Below, in pieces: positions 18,902 to 28,811 of a DNA stretch of 64,000 nucleotides. Both the position numbers and the translations under genes were made by a program. The notes below the pieces were generated by a model that was given only the letters and a program-made list of their open reading frames with translations, was not told where the DNA came from and made no database searches. This DNA comes from Streptomyces guryensis (lineage in GTDB: Bacteria > Actinomycetota > Actinomycetes > Streptomycetales > Streptomycetaceae). The DNA lies in contig NZ_JAJSBI010000002.1 in the NCBI RefSeq assembly GCF_021261325.1, forward strand, positions 186,001-250,000, written 5' to 3'. Numbering within the stretch: the stretch's first letter is position 1; each line of letters begins with the position of its first letter.

Positions 18902-20101
18902 GTGGAGACTCCAGGGTCGCAGTCGTCACTGCACCGAGCCAACCTGGAGCGGGTCGTCCGGGCCGTCCGGCTGGCCGGATCACTCACGCAGGCGGAGATC
19001 GCGAGGACCACAGGGCTGTCCGCAGCAACGGTCTCCAACATCGTCCGCGAGCTCAAGGACGGCGGAACGGTCGAGGTCACGCCCACATCGGCGGGTGGCC
19101 GAAGAGCCCGCAGCGTCTCCCTCAGCGGCGACGCCGGGATCGTCATCGGCGTGGACTTCGGGCACACGCATTTGCGCGTCGCGGTCGGGAACCTCGCTCA
19201 TCAGGTGCTCGCGGAGGAGTCCGAGCCGCTGGACGTGGACGCCTCCTCCGCACAGGGCTTCGACCGGGCGGAGGAGCTGGTCAATCGCCTGATTGCAGCA
19301 ACGGGGGTCGACCGGTCCAAAATCGCCGGCGTGGGTCTCGGTGTGCCCGGCCCGATCGACGTCGAGTCCGGCACCCTCGGCTCCACCGCGATCCTGCCCG
19401 GCTGGACCGGTACCAGGCCCGCCGAGGAGCTGCGGGGGCGGCTCGGTGTGCCCGTGCACGTGGACAACGACGCCAACCTCGGCGCCCTGGGCGAGCTGGT
19501 CTGGGGCAGTGGCCGGGGGGTCAGGGACCTCGCGTACATCAAGGTCGCGAGCGGTGTCGGCGCGGGTCTGGTGATCAACGGGAAGATCTATCGGGGTCCC
19601 GGCGGCACCGCAGGAGAAATCGGACATATTACACTCGATGAATCCGGCCCCGTCTGCCGCTGCGGAAACCGGGGATGCCTGGAAACCTTTGCGGCAGCGC
19701 GCTATGTACTTCCGTTGCTCCAGTCGAGCCACGGCACCGACCTCACGATGGAAGGAGTCGTGCGGCTGGCCAGGGACGGAGACCCGGGCTGTCGTCGGGT
19801 GATCGCCGACGTCGGCCGTCACATCGGTTCTGGAGTCGCCAATCTCTGCAATCTGCTGAACCCGAGCCGGGTGGTCCTGGGCGGTGATCTCGCCGAGGCC
19901 GGTGAGCTGGTACTCGGGCCGATAAGGGAGTCTGTCGGCCGCTACGCGATCCCCAGCGCAGCGCGCCAACTGTCCGTTCTCCCGGGGGCACTTGGAGGTC
20001 GTGCGGAGGTGCTCGGAGCGCTCGCTCTCGCACTCAGCGAGATGGGTGATTCGACCCTTTTGGACGGCACCCTGTCCACTGCGACACCTGCCTTCACTTA
20101 G
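18902..20101 (+). CDS. rok7B7: ROK-family transcriptional regulator (Rok7B7-like)
   Basis: The protein has 399 aa. The N-terminal winged helix-turn-helix (LTQAEIARTTGLSAATVSNIVREL, about 30-55) is followed by a ROK sugar-kinase-like domain. That domain holds VDNDANLGALGE and the zinc motif CRCGNRGCLE. The GTG at 18902 has AGGAGG 5 bases upstream, which decides it against longer frames. Position between the ngc and xyl importers matches Rok7B7 of S. coelicolor (SCO6008), a pleiotropic regulator of xylose uptake, carbon catabolite control and antibiotic production. The likely nearby target is xylFGH, where an AAGTA-TT-TACTT inverted repeat lies at 20131-20142, but binding there is untested by sequence alone. 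Confidence 0.92.
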   Translation: METPGSQSSLHRANLERVVRAVRLAGSLTQAEIARTTGLSAATVSNIVRELKDGGTVEVTPTSAGGRRARSVSLSGDAGIVIGVDFGHTHLRVAVGNLAHQVLAEESEPLDVDASSAQGFDRAEELVNRLIAATGVDRSKIAGVGLGVPGPIDVESGTLGSTAILPGWTGTRPAEELRGRLGVPVHVDNDANLGALGELVWGSGRGVRDLAYIKVASGVGAGLVINGKIYRGPGGTAGEIGHITLDESGPVCRCGNRGCLETFAAARYVLPLLQSSHGTDLTMEGVVRLARDGDPGCRRVIADVGRHIGSGVANLCNLLNPSRVVLGGDLAEAGELVLGPIRESVGRYAIPSAARQLSVLPGALGGRAEVLGALALALSEMGDSTLLDGTLSTATPAFT

Positions 20102-20130
20102 AGAACGAATGACGCCGTTGCCATCTCGTT

Positions 20131-20142
20131 AAGTATTTACTT
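20131..20142. promoter_or_regulatory. AT-rich inverted repeat AAGTA-TT-TACTT upstream of xylF
   Basis: Five-base arms around TT lie 30 bases after the ROK gene and 80 bases before xylF. It is the most AT-rich spot in the interval and a candidate operator or promoter element for the xyl operon. Confidence 0.35.
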
Positions 20143-20222
20143 CTTGACGTCGCACGTGTGGCCGAGTTGACTTCCAGCCACCTCGGCCGCAGCGTTGCGG
20201 CCCTGTCAGGGAGGCACCCCCA

Positions 20223-21332
20223 ATGAACGCAACGATGCGTAGAGTCGTGATCGGCACGGCCGCGGTTTCGATGGCTCTCTCCATGGCCGCCTGCGGCAAG
20301 GCCGGTAACAAGAGCAGCGGCAGCAGCAGCTCCAGCTCTGGCTCCGGCTCCGGCGGCAAGTCGATCGGCCTGCTCCTGCCCGACAACGTCACCGCGCGGT
20401 ACGAGAAGTTCGACAAGCCGTACTTCGAGGCCAAGGTCAAGGAGCTGTGCGGCGACTGCACCGTTTCCTACGCCAACGCCGCGGCCGACCCGACCAAGCA
20501 GGCCCAGCAGATGAGCACCATGGTCACCAAGGGCGTCAAGGTCATCGTGGTCTCCGCCCAGGACTCCGCCGCCATCAAGTCCTCCATCCAGGCCGCGGTC
20601 AGCAAGGGCGTCAAGGTCGTCGCGTATGACCGTCTGGCCCAGGGCCCGGTCTCCGCGTACGTCTCCTTCGACAACGTCAAGGTCGGCGAGCTCCAGGGTC
20701 AGGCCCTGCTCGACGCGCTCGGCTCCAAGGCGACCACCAAGTCGAAGGTCGTCATGATCAACGGTGACGACGCCGACCCGAACGCCGGGCAGTTCAAGCA
20801 GGGCGCGCACAAGATCCTCGACGGCAAGGTCAACATCGCCTACGAGCAGTCCGGCCTGTGGAAGGACACGGTCGCCGCGCAGAAGATGTCCGCGGCCATC
20901 ACCCAGCTGGGCGCCAAGAACATCGCCGGTGTCTACTCCGCCAACGACGGCATGGCCGGCGGTATCGCCAACACCCTCAAGGGCGCCGGCATCAGCGGCA
21001 TCCCGCTGACGGGGCAGGACGCAGAGCTCGCGGGTATCCAGCGGATCGTCGCCGGCACCCAGTCCTCCACGGTCTACAAGGCCTACAAGCCGGAGGCCGA
21101 CAACGCCGCCGAGCTCGCGGTGAACCTGCTCCAGGGCAAGGACATCAAGGCCCTGGCCGACACCACGGTGACCAGCGGTTCCGGCGACAAGGTGCAGGCC
21201 AAGCTGCTGACCCCGGTCTCGGTGACCGTGAAGAACATCAAGGACACGGTCGTCAAGGACGGTCTCTACACGGTCGCCCAGATCTGCACCCCGAACTACG
21301 CCGCCGCCTGCAAGAAGGCCGGCCTGCAGTAA
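20223..21332 (+). CDS. xylF: Xylose-type ABC importer, binding lipoprotein
   Basis: The protein has 369 aa. Its lipoprotein signal ends MAAC, and a Ser/Gly-rich tether (about 30-46) leads into a periplasmic-binding-protein type 1 fold (GLLLPDN, VIVVSAQDSAAI, VVAYDRLAQG). This is the XylF/RbsB class and captures xylose or a related pentose outside the membrane. GGGAGG lies 9 bases before the ATG. It is the first gene of xylFGH downstream of the ROK regulator. A long hairpin separates it from xylG, which would let the binding protein be made in excess. Confidence 0.92.
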   Translation: MNATMRRVVIGTAAVSMALSMAACGKAGNKSSGSSSSSSGSGSGGKSIGLLLPDNVTARYEKFDKPYFEAKVKELCGDCTVSYANAAADPTKQAQQMSTMVTKGVKVIVVSAQDSAAIKSSIQAAVSKGVKVVAYDRLAQGPVSAYVSFDNVKVGELQGQALLDALGSKATTKSKVVMINGDDADPNAGQFKQGAHKILDGKVNIAYEQSGLWKDTVAAQKMSAAITQLGAKNIAGVYSANDGMAGGIANTLKGAGISGIPLTGQDAELAGIQRIVAGTQSSTVYKAYKPEADNAAELAVNLLQGKDIKALADTTVTSGSGDKVQAKLLTPVSVTVKNIKDTVVKDGLYTVAQICTPNYAAACKKAGLQ

Positions 21333-21396
21333 GAGCCGCCAGAGCCCTCGGGGCGCGTTCCTCGCCGGACCCGCCCCGACGGCAGGCACAGAGCCT

Positions 21397-21446
21397 GTCC
21401 GGCGCCCGCCACGCCCAAACACCCCGCTGCGGGGCGGGCGCCGGAC
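21397..21446 (+). terminator. Intra-operon hairpin between xylF and xylG
   Basis: A perfect 14-bp stem GTCCGGCGCCCGCC/GGCGGGCGCCGGAC (21397-21410 with 21433-21446) encloses a 22-base loop that itself can pair (CCCCGC/GCGGGG). It probably acts as a partial terminator or 3' stabiliser giving more xylF than xylGH transcript. Confidence 0.7.
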
Positions 21447-21589
21447 GGAAACATGGCGGACGCAGCCGTTGCCGCGAGGCATCGGCCGCGCGCATGTTCG
21501 ACCTGTAAATCAGTGCTTACGCACAACTCTCCGCGCCCTACCCCAAGCGCGGCATTCCCGCCGGTCAGGCGGCGAAGGAGATGGTTCAC

Positions 21590-22372
21590 GTGTCCGCTAC
21601 GCCCGTGCTGGCGTTGCGCGGAGTCTCCAAGCGATTCGGTGCGGTGCAGGCACTCACCGACGTCGAACTGGAGGTCCACGCCGGAGAAGTGGTCGCCCTG
21701 GTCGGCGACAACGGCGCTGGAAAGTCCACGCTGGTCAAGACGATCGCCGGTGTGCATCCCATCGATGAGGGCGTCATCGAGTGGGAAGGCAAGCCGGTCA
21801 GCATCAACAAGCCGCACGACGCCCAGGGACTCGGCGTGGCGACGGTCTACCAGGACCTCGCGCTGTGCGACAACCTCGACGTGGTGGGCAACCTCTACCT
21901 CGGACGCGAGCTGCTGCACCGCGGCGTCATCGACGAGGTCACGATGGAGAAGAAGGCCCGCGAGCTGCTGAGCACGCTCTCCATCCGCATCCCGAGCGTG
22001 CGCATCCCGATCGCGAGCCTCTCCGGCGGTCAGCGCCAGGTCGTCGCCATCGCGCGCGCCCTGATCGGCGAGCCCAAGGTCGTCATCCTGGACGAGCCCA
22101 CCGCCGCGCTCGGCGTCGAGCAGACCGCGCAGGTCCTCGACCTCGTCGAGCGGCTGCGTGAGCAGAACCTCGCCGTCATCCTCATCAGCCACAACATGGC
22201 CGATGTGAAGGCCGTCGCCGACACCGTCGCAGTGCTGCGGCTGGGCAGCAACAACGGCTCCTTCTCGGTGAAGGACACCAGTCAGGAAGAGATCATCTCC
22301 GCGATCACGGGTGCCACGGACAACGCCGTGACCCGTCGTGCGGGGCGTCGCAGCACGGAGGCGGGACAGTGA
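21590..22372 (+). CDS. xylG: Xylose-type ABC importer, ATPase
   Basis: The 260-aa protein has a Walker A GDNGAGKST, signature LSGGQRQ, Walker B VVILDEPTAALG and switch His in ISHN. It carries a single nucleotide-binding domain, unlike the tandem ~500-aa XylG/RbsA of enterics, which is usual in actinobacterial pentose importers. The GTG at 21590 is chosen because AAGGAG abuts the upstream ATG at 21581 and so sits 9 bases before the GTG. The stop overlaps the permease start (GTGA). Confidence 0.9.
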   Translation: MSATPVLALRGVSKRFGAVQALTDVELEVHAGEVVALVGDNGAGKSTLVKTIAGVHPIDEGVIEWEGKPVSINKPHDAQGLGVATVYQDLALCDNLDVVGNLYLGRELLHRGVIDEVTMEKKARELLSTLSIRIPSVRIPIASLSGGQRQVVAIARALIGEPKVVILDEPTAALGVEQTAQVLDLVERLREQNLAVILISHNMADVKAVADTVAVLRLGSNNGSFSVKDTSQEEIISAITGATDNAVTRRAGRRSTEAGQ

Positions 22373-23691
22373 GCGACACATCCAAGGTATCCAAGACGGA
22401 CGCCGAGGCGGATGCTCAGAGCACCCTCGCGCCCGCGGACGACCCCACCGCCGCGCCGGTGGCCACCGTCGACCCCCGTCTGCTGGTCCGCGAAGAGGGC
22501 TTCAAGGGCTACTGGACGGAGTTCACGCGCAAGGTCAAGGGCGGTGAGCTGGGCTCGCTGCCGGTGGTGGTCGGCCTGATCATCATCTGGACGATCTTCC
22601 AGCTGCAGAACGACCGCTTCCTCAGCGCCGACAACCTCTCGAACATCAGCTACTACATGTCGGCCACCGGCATGCTCGCCATCGGCCTGGTGTTCGTCCT
22701 GCTGCTCGGCGAGATCGACCTGTCGGTCGGTTCGGTCAGCGGTCTGGGCTCCACCCTGTTCGCGGTGTTCGTGGTGTCACACGGCATGAACCCGTGGCTG
22801 TCGCTGGTCCTGGCGGTCCTCACCGGTATCGGTATCGGCGCGCTGCAGGGCTGGTTCTTCGCGAAGATCGGCGTACCCGCCTTCGTGGTCACCCTGGCCG
22901 GCTTCCTCGGCTGGAACGGCCTGATGCTGTGGCTGCTGGGCTCCAGCGGCACCATCAACATCCCGTCCGACTCCGGTCCGGTCCACCTGCTCGGCCAGAG
23001 CTCGTTCTTCGTGGACCAGGCCATCATCGGCGCCTACCTGCTGGCCGGCCTCGGTGTGGTGCTGATGCTCGTCGGCAACTTCAGCGAGCAGCGGCGCCGC
23101 AAGGCCGCGGGTGTGCCGTTCCGGCCGACGAGCGAGATCCTGGTGCGCGTCGGCGCGCTCGCGGTGGCGTCCTTCGTGGCCGCGGCCGTGCTGAACAACT
23201 CGGCCGGTGTCTCCAACGCGCTGGTGATCTTCCTGGCGGCACTGGTGATCGTGGACTTCGTGCTGCGTCGTACGACGTACGGCCGCAAGGTGTTCGCGGT
23301 CGGCGGCGGCATCGAGGCGGCTCGCCGTGCGGGTATCAACGTGCCGTTGATCCGTATCACCGTGTTCGCCATCTCCGGTGGGTTCGCGGCGCTCGGCGGT
23401 ATGTTCTTCGCCGGTCAGACCGCGAGTGCGACGCTGAGTGCCGGTGGCGGCAACACCCTGATGCTCGCCATCGCGGCGGCGGTCATCGGCGGTACGTCGC
23501 TGTTCGGCGGCCGGGGTTCGGTCTGGTCCGCGCTGCTGGGCATGCTGGTCATCCAGTCGATCCAGACCGGACTGGACCTGCTCAACATGAACACGTCCAT
23601 CCAGTACATGATCACGGGTGCGGTTCTGCTCGGTGCGGTTGTCATCGACTCCGTCTCTCGTCGGAGTCAGAAGGCTGCGGGTCGCGCGTAG
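22369..23691 (+). CDS. xylH: Xylose-type ABC importer, permease
   Basis: The 440-aa protein has a hydrophilic N-terminal tail of about 60 aa followed by roughly ten membrane segments of the BPD_transp_2 (RbsC/XylH) family. Landmarks are LLLGEIDLSVGSVSGL, GVPAFVVTLAGFLGWNG and GRGSVWSALLGMLVIQSIQTG. It forms the membrane channel for the XylF/XylG system. The GTG start overlaps the xylG stop by 4 bases. Two GC hairpins follow the gene. Confidence 0.92.
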   Translation: MSDTSKVSKTDAEADAQSTLAPADDPTAAPVATVDPRLLVREEGFKGYWTEFTRKVKGGELGSLPVVVGLIIIWTIFQLQNDRFLSADNLSNISYYMSATGMLAIGLVFVLLLGEIDLSVGSVSGLGSTLFAVFVVSHGMNPWLSLVLAVLTGIGIGALQGWFFAKIGVPAFVVTLAGFLGWNGLMLWLLGSSGTINIPSDSGPVHLLGQSSFFVDQAIIGAYLLAGLGVVLMLVGNFSEQRRRKAAGVPFRPTSEILVRVGALAVASFVAAAVLNNSAGVSNALVIFLAALVIVDFVLRRTTYGRKVFAVGGGIEAARRAGINVPLIRITVFAISGGFAALGGMFFAGQTASATLSAGGGNTLMLAIAAAVIGGTSLFGGRGSVWSALLGMLVIQSIQTGLDLLNMNTSIQYMITGAVLLGAVVIDSVSRRSQKAAGRA

Positions 23692-23706
23692 CGCGGTCGC
23701 GCCCCG

Positions 23707-23767
23707 GGGGCGCCACGGCGCCCCTCCCTGTGCCTGTGCCCGGTGCCGATGTCGGTGCCGGGCACAG
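23707..23767 (+). terminator. Double hairpin after xylH
   Basis: GGGGCGCC-AC-GGCGCCCC (23707-23724) is followed by the 10-bp stem CTGTGCCCGG/CCGGGCACAG (23734-23743 with 23758-23767) with a smaller inner stem. Together they are a convincing end to the xyl operon. Confidence 0.7.
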
Positions 23768-23909
23768 TCGTGTCATGGGTAGGGGGGATCTTGGGTACAG
23801 CCGATCGCGTGACCTATCACGCACCGCCCGCGCGTCGTCCGCACAGGCGGAACATTAGACTCGACGAGCCCGGCAACAGCTCGATCAGCTCTACTGCAAG
23901 GAGGCACGG

Positions 23910-25838
23910 GTGCCGCTGCTGACCCGCATCAGGGGACCGCGCGATCTGGACCGGCTCAGCCTGGAGCAGCTGGACCAGCTGGCAGAGGAGATCCGGACCT
24001 TCCTCGTCGACGCCGTCTCCAAGACCGGCGGCCACCTCGGCCCCAACCTGGGCGTCGTCGAGCTGACCATCGCCCTGCACAGGGTGTTCGACTCACCCAA
24101 GGACAAGGTGCTCTGGGACACCGGTCACCAGTCGTACGTGCACAAACTGCTCACCGGCCGCCAGGACTTCGCGAAGCTCAAACAGAAGGGCGGCCTGTCC
24201 GGCTACCCCTCGCAGGCCGAGTCCGAGCACGACGTCATCGAGAACAGCCACGCCTCCACGGTGCTGGGCTGGGCCGACGGCCTCGCCAAGGCCAACCAGA
24301 TCCTGGAGCGCGACGACCACGTGGTCGCCGTGATCGGTGACGGCGCGCTGACCGGCGGCATGGCCTGGGAGGCCCTCAACAACATCGCCGCCGCCAAGGA
24401 CCGCCCGCTCGTCATCGTCGTCAACGACAACGAGCGGTCGTACGCCCCGACCATCGGCGGCCTCGCCAACCACCTCGCCACCCTTCGTACGACCGACGGG
24501 TACGAGCGGTTCCTGGCCCGCGGCAAGGACCTGCTGGAGCGCACGCCCGTCGTCGGCCGGCCGCTCTACGAGACCCTGCACGGGGCGAAGAAGGGCCTGA
24601 AGGACTTCATCGCACCGCAGGGCATGTTCGAGGACCTGGGCCTGAAGTACGTCGGTCCGATCGACGGACACGACATCGAGGCCCTGGAGTCGGCGCTCGC
24701 GCGCGCCAGGCGGTTCGGCGGCCCGGTGATCGTGCACTGCCTCACCGAGAAGGGCCGCGGCTACCAGCCCGCCCTCCAGGACGAGGCCGACCGCTTCCAC
24801 GGCATCGGCCCCATCCACCCCGACACCGGCCTGCCCATCAAGGCCTCCGGCGCCGACTGGACGTCCGTCTTCGGCGACGAGATGGTCCGGCTCGGCCGGG
24901 AGCGCAAGGACATCGTCGCGATCACCGCGGCGATGCTCCAGCCGGTCGGCCTGAAGAAGTTCGCGGACGCCTTCCCGAAGCGGATCTACGACGTCGGCAT
25001 CGCCGAGCAGCACGCCGCCGTCTCCGCGGCGGGCCTCGCCACCGGTGGACTGCACCCCGTCTTCGCCGTCTACGCCACCTTCCTCAACCGCGCCTTCGAC
25101 CAGGTCCTGATGGACGTCGCCCTGCACAAGTGCGGCGTCACCTTCGTCCTGGACCGGGCCGGCGTCACCGGCACCGACGGCGCCTCCCACAACGGCATGT
25201 GGGACATGTCGATCCTGCAGGTCGTGCCGGGGCTGCGGCTCGCCGCGCCGCGCGACGCCGACCAGGTGCGAGCCCAGCTGCGGGAGGCCGTCGAGGTCAA
25301 GGACGCGCCGACCGTGGTGCGCTTCTCCAAGGGCGCCGTCGGCCCCGCCGTGGCCGCCGTGGGACGGGTGGGCGGCATGGACGTCCTGCGCGAGCCCGGG
25401 ACGGACACCCCGGACGTGCTGCTCGTCTCCGTGGGCGCCCTGGCCCCGATGTGCCTGGAGATCGCCTCCCTGCTCGACAAGCAGGGCATCTCCACGACCG
25501 TCGTCGACCCGCGCTGGGTCAAGCCCGTCGACGAGGCCATGGCGCCCCTCGCGGAGCGGCACCGCGTGGTCGTCACCGTCGAGGACAACTCCCGTGTCGG
25601 CGGCGTCGGTTCGTCCGTCGCGCAGGCCCTGCGCGACGCGGGCGTCGACGTACCGCTGCGCGACTTCGGTATCCCGCCGCGCTTCCTCGACCACGCCTCC
25701 CGTGCCGAGGTCATGACGGAGATCGGGCTCACCGCGCCCGACATCGCCCGCCAGGTCACCGGCCTGGTCTCCAGGCTCGACGGCCGCTTCGACCGCGAGG
25801 CGGCGGAGGTCGACTCGGTGGAGCCCGCGCGCGACTGA
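23910..25838 (+). CDS. dxs: 1-deoxy-D-xylulose-5-phosphate synthase
   Basis: The 642-aa thiamine-diphosphate enzyme joins pyruvate and glyceraldehyde 3-phosphate, the first step of the MEP isoprenoid route. The TPP-binding [16 protein letters not shown] is near residue 145, preceded by the substrate loop [16 protein letters not shown]. The pyrimidine domain has [15 protein letters not shown] and [22 protein letters not shown] precedes the GTG by 5 bases. Streptomyces often carry two dxs genes; this one has the position of SCO6013. It stands alone between two terminators. Confidence 0.96.
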   Translation: MPLLTRIRGPRDLDRLSLEQLDQLAEEIRTFLVDAVSKTGGHLGPNLGVVELTIALHRVFDSPKDKVLWDTGHQSYVHKLLTGRQDFAKLKQKGGLSGYPSQAESEHDVIENSHASTVLGWADGLAKANQILERDDHVVAVIGDGALTGGMAWEALNNIAAAKDRPLVIVVNDNERSYAPTIGGLANHLATLRTTDGYERFLARGKDLLERTPVVGRPLYETLHGAKKGLKDFIAPQGMFEDLGLKYVGPIDGHDIEALESALARARRFGGPVIVHCLTEKGRGYQPALQDEADRFHGIGPIHPDTGLPIKASGADWTSVFGDEMVRLGRERKDIVAITAAMLQPVGLKKFADAFPKRIYDVGIAEQHAAVSAAGLATGGLHPVFAVYATFLNRAFDQVLMDVALHKCGVTFVLDRAGVTGTDGASHNGMWDMSILQVVPGLRLAAPRDADQVRAQLREAVEVKDAPTVVRFSKGAVGPAVAAVGRVGGMDVLREPGTDTPDVLLVSVGALAPMCLEIASLLDKQGISTTVVDPRWVKPVDEAMAPLAERHRVVVTVEDNSRVGGVGSSVAQALRDAGVDVPLRDFGIPPRFLDHASRAEVMTEIGLTAPDIARQVTGLVSRLDGRFDREAAEVDSVEPARD

Positions 25839-25854
25839 CCTGCTCAGGACGGCC

Positions 25855-25902
25855 GGATGGGCCGCTTCCACCACCGCCGAGGTGGGCGGAAGCGGCCCAT
25901 CC
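25855..25902 (+). terminator. Terminator after dxs
   Basis: A perfect 15-bp stem (25855-25869 with 25888-25902) with a further CACC/GGTG inside begins 16 bases after the dxs stop. Confidence 0.88.
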
Positions 25903-25985
25903 GCGTGAATCCGCCTGCGTCGGGGCATACGTACCACGCCCCCTCTCGATCATGTCGAGGACGACGCAGCGTGGGAGGTAAGCCC

Positions 25986-27467
25986 GTGAGCAGCACCCTC
26001 TTCCGGACGAAGAAGGTCGAGCAGTCCATCCGCGACACCGAGGAACCCGAGCACGCGCTCAGGAAATCCCTGTCCGCGCTCGATCTGACGGTCTTCGGGG
26101 TCGGCGTCATCATCGGCACCGGCATCTTCGTCCTGACCGGCACGGTGGCCAAGAACAACGCCGGTCCCGCCGTCGCCCTGGCGTTCGTCGCGGCCGGTGT
26201 CGCCTGCGGGCTCGCGGCCCTCTGCTACGCCGAGTTCGCCTCCACGGTCCCGGTGGCCGGCTCGGCGTACACCTTCTCGTACGCCTCCCTGGGCGAACTG
26301 CCCGCCTGGATCATCGGCTGGGACCTGGTCCTGGAGTTCGCACTGGGGACGGCGGTGGTGGCCGTCGGCTGGTCCGGGTACATCGCCTCGCTGCTGGACA
26401 ACGCGGGCTGGCACCTGCCGGAAGCGCTCAGCGGCAGGGAGGGGGCGCACGGGTTCGGCTTCGACATCCTCGCCGCCGCCCTCGTCCTGGTGCTGACCGC
26501 CATCCTGGTGGTCGGTACGAAGCTCTCCGCGCGCGTCACCACCTTCGTGGTCGCCATCAAGGTGACCGTCGTCCTGACCGTGATCGTCGCGGGCCTCTTC
26601 TTCGTCAAGGGCGACAACTACAAGCCGTTCATCCCGAAGTCGCAGACGGTGGAGGCGGGCGGGAGTCTCAAGGCCCCGCTCATCCAGCTGATGTTCGGCT
26701 GGGCACCCTCCAACTTCGGTGTGATGGGCATCTTCACCGCCGCCTCCGTCGTCTTCTTCGCCTTCATCGGCTTCGACGTCGTCGCCACCGCCGCCGAGGA
26801 GACCCGGAACCCGCAGCGGGACATGCCGCGCGGCATCCTGGGCTCGCTCGTCATCTGCACCACGCTCTACGTCGCCGTGTCGATCGTCGTCACCGGCATG
26901 GAGCACTACACCAAGCTGTCCGTGGACGCCCCGCTCGCCGACGCCTTCAAGGCCACCGGGCACCCCTGGTTCGCGGGCTTCATCAGCTTCGGCGCCGCCG
27001 TCGGCCTGACCACGGTCTGCATGATCCTGCTCCTCGGCCAGACCCGCGTCTTCTTCGCGATGAGCCGCGACGGACTGCTGCCGCGCTTCTTCTCGCACGT
27101 CCACCCGCGGTTCAAGACCCCGCACCGGCCGACCATCCTGCTCGGTGTGATCATCGCGATCGTCGCCGGCTTCACCAGCCTCAGCGAACTCGCGGAACTG
27201 GTGAACATCGGCACGCTCTTCGCGTTCATCGTCGTCGCGATCGGCGTGATCATCCTCCGCAACACCCGCCCCGACCTGCCCCGCTCCTTCCGTACTCCGT
27301 GGGTCCCGGTCATCCCGGTCCTGTCGGTGTGCGCCTCGCTGTGGCTGATGCTGAACCTGCCCGCCGAGACCTGGCTCCGGTTCGGCATCTGGATGGTGAT
27401 CGGCTTCTTCGTGTACTTCCTCTACGGCCGCTCCCACAGCCGACTCGCACGCGGCGAGGAGGCGTAG
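25986..27467 (+). CDS. APC-superfamily amino acid permease (CAT type)
   Basis: The 493-aa protein has about twelve membrane helices. The first contains the signature GVGVIIGTGIFVLTG of the cationic amino acid transporter family, and FIGFDVVATAAEETRNPQRDMP is the diagnostic TM6-loop segment. The cytoplasmic start (LFRTKKVEQSI) also matches this family. The GTG at 25986 is preferred because GGGAGG lies a few bases upstream and the longer frame runs into the dxs terminator. The substrate is probably a cationic or neutral amino acid. It converges on the NYN-domain gene. Confidence 0.92.
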   Translation: MSSTLFRTKKVEQSIRDTEEPEHALRKSLSALDLTVFGVGVIIGTGIFVLTGTVAKNNAGPAVALAFVAAGVACGLAALCYAEFASTVPVAGSAYTFSYASLGELPAWIIGWDLVLEFALGTAVVAVGWSGYIASLLDNAGWHLPEALSGREGAHGFGFDILAAALVLVLTAILVVGTKLSARVTTFVVAIKVTVVLTVIVAGLFFVKGDNYKPFIPKSQTVEAGGSLKAPLIQLMFGWAPSNFGVMGIFTAASVVFFAFIGFDVVATAAEETRNPQRDMPRGILGSLVICTTLYVAVSIVVTGMEHYTKLSVDAPLADAFKATGHPWFAGFISFGAAVGLTTVCMILLLGQTRVFFAMSRDGLLPRFFSHVHPRFKTPHRPTILLGVIIAIVAGFTSLSELAELVNIGTLFAFIVVAIGVIILRNTRPDLPRSFRTPWVPVIPVLSVCASLWLMLNLPAETWLRFGIWMVIGFFVYFLYGRSHSRLARGEEA

Positions 27468-27490
27468 TCAACTCCCTTGATGCGCCGCGT

Positions 27491-27865
27491 TCACGCCGGC
27501 CTGACGGTACGGGGTCCCGAGACCTCCGCACCCAACTCCCGTACCCTCCGCCGCAGTTCCCGGTCCGCGGTCACCACCAGGACCGGGCGTCCCTCCGCCC
27601 CGGCGACCAGGTCGACCATGTGGTCGTCCCCGCTGCCCGGCGCCGACTCCACCCGGACGCCGGGCACCGGCTCGACTCCGCGTGCCGCCCCCTCCACCAC
27701 CAGGATGATCTCCACGGGACCGGAGTGGCCGGGGAGACCGTCGGAGGCGAGCCGGTCGCGGAGGCGTTCCGCGGCCCCCCGCCGGTCACGCCACCAGCCG
27801 TCGGGCACCGACCCGACGACGTTGGCGGCGTCGACGATCACGAGCAGGGGGTCGCTCTCAGTCAT
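27491..27865 (-). CDS. NYN/PIN-like domain protein, putative RNase
   Basis: The 124-aa protein begins LLVIVDAANVVGS, which gives the first acidic residue and Asn of the NYN fold. SGDDHMVDLV and VVTADRELRRRV supply the other acidic positions. NYN domains (YacP/Rae1 relatives) are metal-dependent ribonucleases, so RNA cleavage is a reasonable guess. The ATG at 27865 is chosen because the domain starts directly; the longer frame overlaps the next gene. It lies 35 bases downstream of the dehydrogenase gene on the same strand. Confidence 0.8.
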   Translation of the reverse strand: MTESDPLLVIVDAANVVGSVPDGWWRDRRGAAERLRDRLASDGLPGHSGPVEIILVVEGAARGVEPVPGVRVESAPGSGDDHMVDLVAGAEGRPVLVVTADRELRRRVRELGAEVSGPRTVRPA

Positions 27866-27900
27866 GCGGCAAGGTTCGCACAGCCGCCGCTGCCGTCCGC

Positions 27901-28791
27901 TCAGTCCACCGGCTTCTCGTCGAAGCTGGCGAAGTACGCGGCGGCCATGTCCTCCTCGCCGTGGCCCTGGGCGGCGGCCCGCTCCATGCGTTCGGCGGTC
28001 GCGGCGGCGACGTCCAGCCGGACGCCGTTCCGCCGACCGGCCTCGACGATCAGACGGGCGTCCTTGGCGGCGGTGGCCACCGCGAACTGGGCCGGAGACA
28101 GCCGGCCGTCCAGGACCAGGCCGGCCTTGGCCTTGAGGTAGCCCATGTCGAGCGGGCCGTCCGCGATGAGGTCGAAGAAGTTCTGCGGGTCGACGTCGAG
28201 GGCCTGGGACAGGGCCAGCACCTCGCCGGTCGCCGCGGTCGCGGCGAGGACCCAGCTGTTGGCGACCAGCTTCAGCCGGGTCGCGCTGCCGGCCGCGCCG
28301 TCGTCCCCGGTCCACAGCGTGCGGGCGCCGACCGCGTCGAAGACCGGCTCCACCACCGCCCGCCCATCGACCGGCCCGGCGGCCAGCACCGTCAGCCGGC
28401 CCGCCTCCGCGGGCTGCCGGGTGCCGAGCACCGGGGCGTCGTAGAAGACGAGGCCGTGCTCGTCCGCGAACGCGGCCAGGTCCGCGATCGCGTCGATGCC
28501 GGCCGTGGTCGACTGCACCCAGGCGGCGCCGGAGCGCAGCGCGGGGGCGGCCTCGCGCATGACCTCCAGGGCTGCGGGACCGTCGTAGAGCATGGTGAGG
28601 ACGACATCGGCGCCCTGGACCGCCCCGGCGGGCGTGTCGGCGATGTGCGCGCCGTCGGCGGCGAGCGGCTCGGCTTTGGCGCGGGTGCGGTTCCAGGCAC
28701 GGACGGAGTGGCCGGCGCGGACGAGGTTGCGGGCCATCGCGGCGCCCATGATGCCGGTGCCGAGGACGCCCACGGTGAGCTGGTCGGTCAT
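27901..28791 (-). CDS. NAD(P)-dependent beta-hydroxyacid dehydrogenase family oxidoreductase
   Basis: The 296-aa protein has the N-terminal Rossmann motif GVLGTGIMGAAMARNLVRAG. The 6-phosphogluconate/3-hydroxyisobutyrate dehydrogenase fold follows, with STTAGID in the substrate loop, APVLGTRQPAEAG, and the catalytic Lys in KLVANSWVL. The exact substrate is unclear; 3-hydroxyisobutyrate and short-chain semialdehydes are typical. A tandem TTCTGTCGC repeat lies in its leader. It probably shares a transcript with the NYN-domain gene. Confidence 0.88.
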   Translation of the reverse strand: MTDQLTVGVLGTGIMGAAMARNLVRAGHSVRAWNRTRAKAEPLAADGAHIADTPAGAVQGADVVLTMLYDGPAALEVMREAAPALRSGAAWVQSTTAGIDAIADLAAFADEHGLVFYDAPVLGTRQPAEAGRLTVLAAGPVDGRAVVEPVFDAVGARTLWTGDDGAAGSATRLKLVANSWVLAATAATGEVLALSQALDVDPQNFFDLIADGPLDMGYLKAKAGLVLDGRLSPAQFAVATAAKDARLIVEAGRRNGVRLDVAAATAERMERAAAQGHGEEDMAAAYFASFDEKPVD

Positions 28792-28811
28792 GAGATCGGC
28801 TTCCTTCTCGC

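Noticed and set aside
27866..28315. Longer NYN-domain frame
   Set aside because: It overlaps the dehydrogenase gene and adds only Arg/Gly-rich sequence.
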